A DNA stretch of 64,000 nt. Source: Metridium senile (lineage: Eukaryota; Cnidaria; Anthozoa; Actiniaria; Metridiidae). Made by a program: the position numbers and the translations under genes. The DNA lies in NCBI GenBank assembly GCA_949775045.1, contig OX459097.1:6899685-6963684 (forward strand), in the 5' to 3' direction. Below are positions 1 to 11,100 of the stretch, in pieces. The notes below the pieces were generated by a model. It was not told the DNA's origin. It searched no databases and saw nothing but the letters and a program-made list of their open reading frames with translations. Every line of letters starts with the position of its first letter. Position 1 is the first letter of the stretch.

Positions 1-467
1 GTCCTGGAATGCAGCTACGATGATCAACACAACGAACCATATCCAGGATCCAACATGACTCAGGTATTTTATTATTGGTATTCCCAAAACTTTGGTCAAG
101 TAATTTCCAGGAACACACTGATAGATAAGCATCGTTAATGGCATGATTATCCAGTACAAGAAGACCAGTAAGACGCTCAGGAAACGATTGCTTTCTTCGA
201 AACCTCTCACGCCATTGTAGAACACAGAATTCAGCATAACCTGACTGAAACGGTGTGCAATGAACTGAAATCAAATGTAAGTAAGTAAGTGAGTAAGTGA
301 GTAAGTGAGTAAGTGAGTAAGTGAGTAAGTGAGTAAGTGAGTAAGTGAGTAAGTGAGTAAGTGAGTAAGTGAGTAAGTGAGTAAGTGAGTAAGTGAGTAA
401 GTAAGTGAGTAAGTGAGTAAGTGAGTAAGTGAGTAAGTGAGTGAGTAAGTGAGTAAGTAAGTATGTG

Positions 468-513
<46 letters not shown>

Positions 514-2511
514 CAATATTGTAATTTGTTTTGTTTGTCAGTGTGTCATTGAATCCATATTCTAACATCATAGGTAAAAGTGTAAATAAGTGTCAAATTT
601 CAGTTTTAAAAAAAGTTAAAAGAAGAGAAAATGTAAAATTCAGTAGAAAGGGCGAAAATTCCATAACGCTGAAGCTACAATATCATGTGACTGTATCTTA
701 AGATATTTTCAAGTGTTATTCATTCAATTCATTCCAAAGGTATTTATAACTCGATACTGTGACACTAGATATTGGACTCTCTTCCGATGTTTTGATTAGT
801 TGATTAATTTGTGAAAATCTTGCTGACTTTGTGAACAATTCCAGCTATATTGCTTAAATGTTGCCCTATATTTCAATGGAGCTAAATTAAATTCATAATG
901 TAGATTATAATACAAGCTGCTATCAAGGTCTACTGCACTGCTAAATTGTTTGTGTTATTCTATTGCTATTTTAGTTATTTTTGTATCATGGTTGTCAACC
1001 AAGCAAGACCAAAATCATAACATTGCATTGGCAATGATTAAAAAATAATTACGACCGTTGATCAGTAGAACACAAAACAGAATTTGGAAACATTTGAAAT
1101 AAATTAATACAATTTTGAAAACTATTCTAATATTCTTTTTCTTCTTTCCTCTTCCTGTGGCAAACCAACTCCTTCTATTGGGCATTCTTATTAATGCCGA
1201 TCAAATGATGAACAGAATTACGTAGAAATTTTTAATTTTATAGTAGCTATATCATTAATAGTACCTGTTTGTTCTTATACTTCAATCCAAAGTTTAAGAT
1301 GCTGAGTTGCTCAAGCTTTTCGCTTGCTGTTCCTTCGTTTGTTTTGACACCTATCAATAAAATAAGATACTTTATTACCAAGGTTGTATATGGTTCCTTG
1401 TTTCCTACATAAGTTAGTCAGAAGTTAGTCAGAAGTTAGTTAGAAGTTAGGTTCAGAAACATCAAATTTGCAAGAAAGGTAGAATTAAATTTTTCAAAAA
1501 TTAAGCTGCTATATGAAGTTGGCCTGCGCGAAGGTCCTTCTTTTTACCTGCAAGCCCATAACAATTAATATCAACATGGTAATTTATATTTTTTATTCAT
1601 CGGTGTTTTATATACAAAGGACCTGCCTGTCAGCTCGCAAATAAATTAAATATTAAACAACTTAAAGCAATACCTGAAACTTCTTTCACGTTTGGTAAAC
1701 TCATGATGAAGGAAATTTCGTCAAGATTACGACACTGATCCAGAAGAGCCACTGCAAAGTCTTCACATTTTTCGGCAAGGAGTAGGTAATCTTCACGAAA
1801 CTCGTATTCGACCTTGGCATGGCTCAAAATCTCTCTCTTTAGCATAAGAGCTCTGTACAGAGGATCTGATTCATTTTTGTTAGATGGAGAGTTATGATCT
1901 TGAAGAAGAAAAACCAAACAGATGTACTCTGGGCTAGCCAACGCTCCATATGTGTTGAGATGGAAGAGGTAAGATCCTAGTCGGCCAAGTTTTTTACACT
2001 CTTCACACTCGCAGTATTTTCGATGTGGGTCCTCGATTGTATAGTCTTCTTTCAGGAGAAACTCTATGATCTCGTAGTTATTATTCTGTGCTGCAAGAAC
2101 AAGAGGAGGCAGTACTTCATCGTAATCATCAGATGATGGATGACTTTGCTTTAGTTGGGAAGTAGTGCGTATGAGGAGTCTCTTCTGTTTGTGGTACTGC
2201 GCGAGAACAGCTACACATTTGATGGAGTTGTTGTTGATGGCGTCAAGAAGTGCACCACCAATGGTTGCTCCTTTGCTCAAAAGAAAACGTAGGAGCTCGA
2301 CATGTTCTTCTTTCACAGCGAGTTGTAAAGCTGACTGACCATAGGCATCACAGGAGTTCATGCCCACCAAGTCTCCATCGATGTATTCTTTGACAGTCTC
2401 AATGTCACCTTTCTGCACTGCCTCGAAGAATTGACTGGTGTTGTTATTTATATACGCTGTAGGTTGATTTATAGAGCGCATCTCAGTGAAGCTTGGGCTT
2501 TCAGCATCCAT
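1..2511 (-). CDS. TRPC-like cation channel, partial (TRPC-X), 5' half
   Basis: Minus-strand gene cut by the left window edge. Coding exons I can place: 1674-2511 (ankyrin and TRPC N-terminal domain), 1265-1350 (linker ending in LKYKNKQ) and 1-264 (pre-S1 elbow, S1, S2; incomplete). The junctions are phase 1 then phase 0 with GT..AG borders, and match TRPC-A. I chose the Met at 2511 (MDAES) because it aligns with the start of TRPC-A; an upstream in-frame Met at 2673 is possible. Seen: FFEAVQKGDIETVKE ankyrin start, YGQSALQLAV second repeat, HRKYCECEEC (the H-x3-C-x-C-x2-C zinc site of TRPC channels), LNTYGALASPEYI and FAVALLDQCR, which are TRPC hallmarks. TRPC family members are tetrameric non-selective, Ca2+-permeable plasma-membrane channels. 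Pore and C-terminus lie outside the window, so function cannot be judged. Confidence 0.85.
275..511. repeat. GTAAGTGA / GTAA microsatellite
   Basis: About 235 bp of GTAAGTGA units grading into pure GTAA, in the TRPC-X intron only about 10 bp upstream (in gene orientation) of the acceptor of its third exon. On the minus strand it reads TTAC/TCAC, so it forms a very long pyrimidine-poor-in-G tract next to the splice site. The plus strand repeats a perfect splice-donor hexamer (gtaagt) dozens of times, but that strand is antisense to the gene. Confidence 0.95.
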
Positions 2512-3110
2512 GGTATGGCACCGAACAACTAGAGGTTTAGGAGTTGATACACTTACTGTTGCAATGTTTATGCTTGTACCTCTTTGAATGTATCTCTTTG
2601 TCTCTTTGATTGTATCTTTTTGTATCTCTCTTCTTATGTTAAATGAAGTATAACCCTTGCTATACTCTTGCACTCTTATGCACTATGACTCTTGCACTAT
2701 GACTCTTGCACTGTATGATAACCTAAATAGGAAATTGAAGACTGTGAGAGGTTTCCTAAACTTCAATGACCCGTGAAATATACATCAACATGAATAAAAC
2801 TCTGATTCATGACTTCATGACACATTCGAACTATTTCGGCAATCATCTTGGGATATTGAGCTATTGAGCTTCAGAAACGTTTGTATAAATACAATATGTA
2901 TATCACTAGTACTGGTTGCGATGTTTGTACTTTTTTAAGTATGTTGTGCATGATCAGAATGAAATGTTTCTTTGAACTTTTCTTGATTGTAATGATATAA
3001 GATTATACCGATTTTGAATTGTTAACTGTTTTGTCAATATCAAATAAAAGGAATTATGATAGAACAACTTCTCAATAAAATCAAAGAGTTGTTTGTAGGC
3101 TGGTTTTTGA

Positions 3111-3271
3111 TTCATAATATAACTATACGTTACTTCAACCTTTCAATTTTATTGAATTTTGTTGAGCTTGTGGCTCACGGAGCCATCATCATGCTGGACT
3201 GAATAAACGTTACAATTAGGAACAAAATTCAATAAAATTGAAAGGTTGAAGTACCGTATAGTTATTATGAA
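3111..3271. repeat. hairpin inverted repeat, arms about 52 bp
   Basis: Left arm 3111-3163 and right arm 3221-3271 are reverse complements with few mismatches (core CTTTCAATTTTATTGAATTTTG). The loop is about 57 bp. There is no coding content. It looks like a short foldback MITE, with the string acttctcaata present on both sides. Confidence 0.75.
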
Positions 3272-3329
3272 CTTCTCAATAGATAAATAAAATAGTTAAT
3301 TACCTCGAGCGTTGGCAATAATTAAGATA

Positions 3330-3553
3330 GATACATACCTTGGGTGAAAGGCCCTCAGGGTGTATACACTCTACCTCCTTCAATAACTGTCATTTCAAGT
3401 GTATCTTCGTTCAAGTCCAAACTCCAAACTCATTTATTTAAATTAACTTTCTCATTGTAATCATATCCATTTTTGTATTTTTGTATTTTTATTTTAATCG
3501 CTTAGAACAGACTTGAATAAGCGCTATATAAGCGATATATTATTATTATTATT
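3330..3553 (+). mobile_element. 3' tail of a LINE/SINE-like retroelement
   Basis: The stretch ends in GCGCTATATAAGCGATATATTATTATTATT. That combination of a small GCGCTATATAA stem followed by TTA repeats is typical of 3' ends of animal non-LTR elements. The 5' limit is a guess. A similar tail in the other orientation lies near 32405-32460. Confidence 0.4.
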
Positions 3554-3904
3554 TAATTAACGTTCATCACATGAACATGGTTGATCTGAGATCTGAGATG
3601 TTGAAGTTCATTACATTGCAAATGCACTATTTTATATTATAACCATGCTTGAAAATTATTGCTTACTTCTTAAATATTCTTCTGATGATGTGGGTGCCCG
3701 ATGAAAGCTTAAGATAACCCTACAAACAGTAGTGTATGGCCTTAAATAATTTATTAATTTATATTGCGCAAATTCAATCGTGAGATTTTCAAATGCGCAT
3801 AAAAATCAACTCTTATAATTATATACAATGCTACTGAAGGACAACTTTAATATACTTCTTAAATACTTCTATCTATAAATCAGAAACATTCAAGTGTGAT
3901 TAAC

Positions 3905-4084
3905 ACAATGTGGTATGTCTATTAAGCGGTCACTCTCGGGACTTTCCAAAGTGGCCGCTTAACATAGGTTGGCCGCTGAATAGAGGTATAGAATAGGTAT
4001 AGGAAAAGGTTTGGGACTTTTTATTGTGGCCGCCTAATAGAGGGTGACCGCTTAATGAGTGACCGCTTAATAGAGGTACCACTG
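3905..4084. mobile_element. MITE family P, copy 1
   Basis: Right terminus reads accgcttaatagaggtaccactg followed by TA; the left terminus is a degraded version of CAGTGGTACCTCTATTAAGC. The inside contains the family-specific ggactttttattgtggccgcc and its complement. CAGT-starting ends and TA flanks suggest a Tc1/mariner-pogo-type non-autonomous element. Other copies: 18168, 22714, 36932 and 37470. Confidence 0.8.
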
Positions 4085-4462
4085 TATTTAGAATTTAACG
4101 AATTCCCATAATTCCTATTGGTCTCAGATCAAACGTTTTCAGATTCATGAATTGAAATGGGGGTATACGTAAGGCCCATTGGCGCCGACGTTCGCGATGA
4201 TTAATATTAACTCTTACATATAGAATTATAAATCAAAAAGCCAAAATATCCAGTGATGACCCAAGAATCATATATATAGCAAGAACACTTGAAACTTAGC
4301 TAAGTCAAACTATCTTCTAACTAATATGTCTATTTAGTCAGTATCACTCATCCAGAAACATCAAATACAAAAGGTAACAATTAATCCCTCATTAGATTTT
4401 TACCTGCCCCGGCATATGCCCTTAATAATTAATAATTGTCAATAAATAGAATCTGTTACATA

Positions 4463-4603
4463 GAGTACAAACACTAAAAGTGTGCAACATAATTACCACT
4501 AAATTATGCTAAATTATGCTAATTCTATTGTTCTCTATTGTTTAATCAACACTATTTAGTGGTAAATAGTACAAAGTATTGCACACCTTTAGTTTTTGTA
4601 CTC
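4463..4603. mobile_element. MITE family Q, copy 1 (141 bp)
   Basis: Inverted termini GAGTACAAACACTAAAAGTGTG and its complement, flanked by TA on both sides (4461-4462, 4604-4605). The same 141-bp length recurs at 33889-34029 and a 149-bp copy at 33304-33452. Non-coding; TA duplication fits the Tc1/mariner superfamily. Confidence 0.85.
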
Positions 4604-5125
4604 TAGTAGCAGTTTTAGTATATTTCATGATCGATAAATGTATATGTAAATGAATTAATAATTGTCAATAAACAATAAATAGAAACTGTTACATAGTAGC
4701 AATTTTATCATATTTTATTATCGATATTGTGTTTTTTTATATGTAAATGTTTAATTATAAACAAGGTATATTTTGAAGACGTTGCAGAAGCTCAATATCA
4801 CAAGAGGGTACCATAAATAGTCTAGGTAATAGTTAATATATTCATATTTGTCAATCATTGCACATGTCATTGAGGTTTTTCATGCCGTCAGGATATTATA
4901 CTTTTTCACCTTCCAAAGTCTTAAACCATTTATTCAATCAAACAATTTTTTCAAAGAAGGTGCGATGCAGAAGCCTTTATAAAACAGGGATGAAAAGAGT
5001 GCAGAGGTCACGAGCCTTGCTCCACTTCAATTAACAGAAAGAATTGTTATGTTTTTATAAAAGCATAACAGAACAACCTTATAGAGCAACCGTCTTCGCC
5101 AGTGTTATTTGTCCGGTATCAAATC

Positions 5126-8100
5126 ATGGCTTCAGAAAACCAAAGCTTTACCGAAATGCACGATGTAAATCACACCGAGTCCACCAATGACAACACCGGT
5201 CACTTCTTCGAGGCAGTACAGAAAGGTGACATTGAGACTGTCAAAGAATGCATCGATGGAGACTTGGTGGATATCAACTCCTGTGATGCCTATGGTCAGT
5301 CAGCTTTACAACTCGCTGTGAAAGAAGAACATGTTGGGATCTTAAGTTTTCTTTTGAGCAAAGGAGCAGCCATTGGTGGTGCACTTCTTGACGCCATCAA
5401 CAACAACTCCATCGAATGTGTAGCTGTTCTTGCGCAGTACCACAAACAGAAGAGACTCCTCATACGCACTACTTCCCAACTAAAGCAAAGTCATCCATCA
5501 TCTGATGATTACGATGAAGTACTGCCTCCTCTTGTTCTTGCAGCACAGAATAATAACTACGAGATCATAGAGTTTCTTCTGAAAGAAGACTATACAATCG
5601 AGGACCCACATCGAAAGTACTGCGAGTGTGAAGAGTGTCAAGAACTTGGCCGACTAGGATCTTACCTCTTCCATCTCAACACATATGGAGCGTTGGCTAG
5701 CCCAGAGTACATCTGTTTGGTTTTTCTTCACTCTCCATCTAACGAAAACGATCCTCTGTACAGAGCTCTTATGCTAAAGAGGGAGATTTTGAGCCATGCC
5801 AAGGTCGAGTACGAGTTTCGTGAAGATTACCTACTCCTTGCCGAAAAATGTGAAGACTTTGCAGTGGCTCTTCTAGATCAGTGTCGTAATCTTGACGAAA
5901 TTTCCATCATCATGAGCTTACCAGACGTGAAAGAAGTTTCAGGTATTGCTTTAAGTTGTTCAATATTTAATTTGCAAATATTTAAGATTTTGAGGCTTAA
6001 ACACTATTAATAAAAAAGATTAAGTACAATGCTATTGATGAAGGTGACAGGCAGGCAGGGTAAATACCTTTGCACGCAGGCCAACTGCATAGCGGCAATA
6101 TTTATATAGGAGTTAATTCTAACCCTGCCTGCAAAGTTAATGTTAAGGAACCCTATTTTTTAGTCAGTTTAATCTACGTAGGTACCAAAATATAAAACTA
6201 CAACCTTGGTAATAAAGTATCTTATTTTATTGGATCGATGTCAGCTAGACTAACCTATGTAGGAATCAAGGAACCATATACAACCTTGGTAATAAAGTAT
6301 CTTATTTTATTGGATCGATGTCAGCTAGACTAACCTATGTAGGAATCAAGGAACCATATACAACCTTGGTAATAAAGTATCTTATTTTATTGGATCGAAG
6401 TCAGCTATAGACTAACCTATGTAGGAATCAAGGAACCATATACAACCTTGGTAATAAAGTATCTTATTTTATTGATAGGTGTCAAAACGAACGAAGGAAC
6501 AGCAAGCGAAAAACTTGAGCAGCTCAGCATCTTAAACTTTGGATTGAAGTATAAGAACAAACAGGTATTATTAATGATATAGCAAATGTCAACAATGAAT
6601 AATGCAGATGAGTGATTGTTGTTTCATAGGTAAAATCTTCTGCGTAGATTTTTTCATCATTTGTTCGGCTAATTTATATTGCAGATTTTTAAACTTGAAT
6701 TGATTTAGTTATAGCAGCATTTTCAAAATTTCTTGTTATTTTTTCTACTGATAAACAGTCGTGATTGTTCATTCATCATTACCTATGCAATGTTGTGATT
6801 TTGGTTTTGGTAGACTGACTACGCTATAGAGCTATACAAAGTAGCAACAAAACAATTTAGTATTAAAATAGACCACTGCAATTTGTATCAAGGCTGCAAA
6901 GGATGTCGGTAACTTAACTTTACTTAATTCATTTATTCCATTTTTTTTTTTCAAAATATTCTGTTCCACCTACCACTAGAAGAGCTTGTCATTATAATAT
7001 ATCAAACACATACAGCTAATTAATCGATCGAAGAACCAACACTGATAAAATACAAAATAACAGATAAAATTACTACTATTTATTATTATTATGAAAGAAG
7101 ATATAACATTGTAAAAATATAGCTGAAATTGTTCACAAAGTCAGCAAGTCTTTGAAGTCATTAAACTAATTAATCAAAACATCTGAAGAAGTTAAGTTCT
7201 AATATTTCTTTCACAGTATCGTGCAATTATCTTTGTTAATGAAGGGAACAACACTTGAAACATCTTGAGATACAGTCACATGATATTGTAGCTTCAGCAT
7301 TTTAGCAAATACGCCCCTTCTAATGAATTTCAAACATTTAACACTTTTCTATACTGAATTTAATACTCTTTTTACAATTATAATATTGGATATTTTTTTA
7401 AATATTAAAAGGTTATCACATAAAAGAAACAATGTATATGACCGTTTTGCGATTAGTAGTTTAATTTTATATTTTATATTCAGAATGTATACTAATTCGA
7501 CGCTTATAAATTTCATATTATATAATAAAATAAATTATTAAAATTGATTAAAAAACCCCCTGAAATTTTTTGAAAAGAAGGAGTTGTGAAACAAACTTCC
7601 TCAAGCAACATAACATTCTGGTCACGTGGTAAAATGGAAATACGTGATTATTCTATATTTGGAAGCTGCATACGTTCGTTATATCCAATCAAATGCATTG
7701 GAGGAATATTGATATTGGGATGCGAACCAGTCGATGCCTCCTTGAAGAGTACTATTAAAGAGTTCTATAAAATGGTCCTTTGAAAGAGCAGGAAAATATA
7801 TAATTGATTGGCTGTTGATCTTTCAAATTCTAACGATTCTTCTCATTGGTTATTAAGACTGAGGCGAGTAATCGAACCAATGGGAGGACTCGTTAGAATT
7901 TGATAGGTCAACAGCCAATCAGCATCTATTATATATTTTCCTGCTATTCGCTGGGGGTCTCAGAACACGAATATGTTCGTTATTTTGCAGACGGTTATTA
8001 CGGGGAATAAACCGGATGTAACGCAGGCTAGAAATAGACTTTTCCAAAAAAAGTCGTATCGAGCTATAGAGCACGCAGGAATTTTAAGAAGAAAAAAGAA

Positions 8101-11100
8101 GCGTTAGGAGAAGTACGGCGCGTAGCCGTATTCAGTAGTTAAAATCAAACAAATCAACGCTCCGTGCACTGTTTAGTTATATAGAAAACGCTTCTCAGCC
8201 AATCAGAGTGTGTAATTTAAATCAAATATTTTATAATAAAATGTTTTTGAGCGAAAGTTCACTCCTGAAGATCATATAGAACTAGAAGATCCTAAAACAT
8301 CATCATCATTTTGACTATTTAATTGAGATTTGATTTTTGTATATTTCTGATATTTGCAGTTCATTGCACACCGTTTCAGTCAGGTTATGCTGAATTCTGT
8401 GTTCTACAATGGCGTGAGAGGTTTCGAAGAAAGCAATCGTTTCCTGAGCGTCTTACTGGTTTTCTTGTACTGGATAATCATGCCATTAACGATGCTTATC
8501 TATCAGTGTGTTCCTGGAAATTACTTGACCAAAGTTTTAGGAATACCAATAATAAAATACCTGAGTCATGTTGGTTCCTGGATATGGTTCGTTGTGTTGA
8601 TCATCGTAGCTGCATTTCAGGACAAACTTCCAAAAAGTAAACTCAACGATATCTCTATTATTGGTAAGATATTTGTAGGTCTATGCCCATATTGATGATA
8701 ATTAACTGGTGGTATTTTAATTTATAATTAGGACAATACAAATACTTTATTCATAATATATATATTTGGCTATATTTTCATGCGCTGTAAAGAAGTAAAA
8801 AAACAATGAGGATGCGTAAAAAAACACTGCCCGTGGCTACCCTCAGTGACTTGCTCATAGCCCCCCAAAAAGGAATTTACAATACCATAATGATTGTAAA
8901 CAGTCTGAAAAGTGGTACAAAAAAAAAATAGATTGCCAAGGGCATGTGCATTTGAAAATCATATTACCATGGTAATATGGCATATAAATTCCATTCAGTT
9001 ATGTAGTATATAAAAAACGAGCAGCAGTGTTTTATCAAGGATAAAAACCCGAGCGCGTAGCGAGGGTTTTTGATCCTCGATAAAACACGTGCTGCGAGTT
9101 TTTTATATAACTTAAAAAACTCCAACACTTATTCAAAACTAAATTATAAAAGTTTCTTGAAGAAAAGTCCAATTTGGAGACAAACTTTATTTGCAAGGTA
9201 CACTGCGCATGCTCATATCACACCACGCACCATTAAGCACCACATTTGGCGTCCCACATTTGAGAAAGGTCGTGTATAATATACAAATTAGGTAATACCT
9301 AATAGCGGAGCTCCCAGTTTAATTTTTTCTTACAACATCAATATGTGCAAGTATATAGTTTTTGTGCACGGGTCATAAAAACTGTACGTGATGACGTAGG
9401 CGTATTTGATAGTATGTGAAAGAAATACTATTTCTTACTGTTCAAGGTTACTCAAGAAAAAAAACGAGAAATATTAATCTGGGATATATACATATATATT
9501 CGACTATAAGTCAACTATATTTATCAAGATTTTTGCTAAAGATTATGAAATACGGTTCATGCAATATAAATGTTGTAAATATGTAAAGCTTGTTGATTGA
9601 TATCTATATACAAACATTTATAGCGGAGCTCCCGCGCGGGCCGAAGGCCCGCGCGAGCGGAGCACCATACTTAAGAAAAAATGGTAACCCATCGAGTTGA
9701 TTTTCGATGGTTTTCACACAGGAATCCCAAGCGTACGTCTGATGTCCGCGCCCATCGCGATGCTGATTGGTTGTTATATTTCGGCGGGAACGAAAGTGAC
9801 GCGCGCGCCAAATAGCGCTAGATCAACAAAGCAAAGTTGTTCTTTTAATTTATCGACAAAAAAGTCAAACAAACAACAACAAAATAGCAGAGCTTACATT
9901 AATACAAAATAACAACAGAGAAAGATGAACTTCGAAGAACAAAGATAGTTTTGACCGAAGAAGAACATAAACTCGAAGGACACAAAAACGAAGAAATTAT
10001 ACTAAAGAAAAGCAGAAAAGACTGATTCCAAAAGATCAAGAAAACCTATTTGTATTGCAAATTTAAATTGGTTATATACAACCAAACAAAGCAAAGTTGA
10101 TCTTTTAATTTATCGACAAAAAAGTCAAACAAACAACAACAAAATAGCAGAGCTTACATTAATACAAAATAACAACTGAGAAAGATGAACTTCGAAGAAC
10201 AAAGATAGTTTTGACCGAAGAAGAACATAAACTCGAAGGACACAAAAACGAAGAAATTGTACTAAAGAAAAGCAGAAAAGACTGATTCCAAAAGATCAAG
10301 AAAACCTATTTGTAGATACCTTCGTGGAAGAATATTAAAAGACTACAGCAATTAAAAAAAAAATTGATAAAGAAGCGACCTTGTTTGTTATGAAAACTGT
10401 CTTCAAATCTTCCCTCGACACAGTTTATTGAAGGATTTTCAAGCTTGGCAGTTGAACTATGAACAATGTTTAAACCATCAAAATTCAAGTACATACATTT
10501 ATTCGTCAAAATATGATCAATGTCATTGAAGAGAAGAAAACCTCAGGAAAGTAATCACCGATAAAGTAAGTTCAAGATTATTATTTGTTTCAAGTTTTTG
10601 AGAGAAAAAAAACTGCTTAAGTCTTAATTTGATATACCGAGCGTGAAAAAAAAAAAAAAAAAAAAAAACACCTCAAAACTTGCAGTAATTAAGCCTCAAA
10701 AAGGAAAAATCCGTTCTCTGTTCTATTATACAAAGAAAAGAGAAAAGGTTTATCTCCATTTTATTTACTTTTTGAGATAAAAACCGTAGATGAAACGATG
10801 TTTGTGCATGTGTAAATTGTACTTTGGTCGATTGAAAGGTGTTTATTTATGTACTTTTTAAACCTCATAAACAGAAAACATCAAAGATAAATTGAAATAC
10901 AAACACAATTTAAATTGGTTGAATAACTTCTGTTTAGTTTAGCAATATTAACTATTTTATGCTCACTAAACGAGCTTTTTTAGTAGTTTTTACTTCAAAG
11001 TCGTTAAAGTTTTTTTTACAGAACAAAATGATGTTTTACACAAAGTTTTTCATAATAAAATACCTTGTTTTAAAATCCTTGTTTTTTCAAATCGATCTTG

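Larger units (their letters stand above)
2512..5125. other. intergenic region between divergent TRPC-X and TRPC-A
   Basis: About 2.6 kb between two start codons facing away from each other, so both promoters must lie here or upstream of untranslated exons. I see no coding potential. It holds an inverted repeat (3111-3271), a LINE-type 3' tail (about 3330-3553) and two TA-flanked MITEs (3905-4084 and 4463-4603). I could not point to a convincing TATA box. Confidence 0.6.

Noticed and set aside
271..516. 81-codon open frame of LLTYS repeats
   Set aside because: It is the translation of the GTAA/GTAAGTGA microsatellite.
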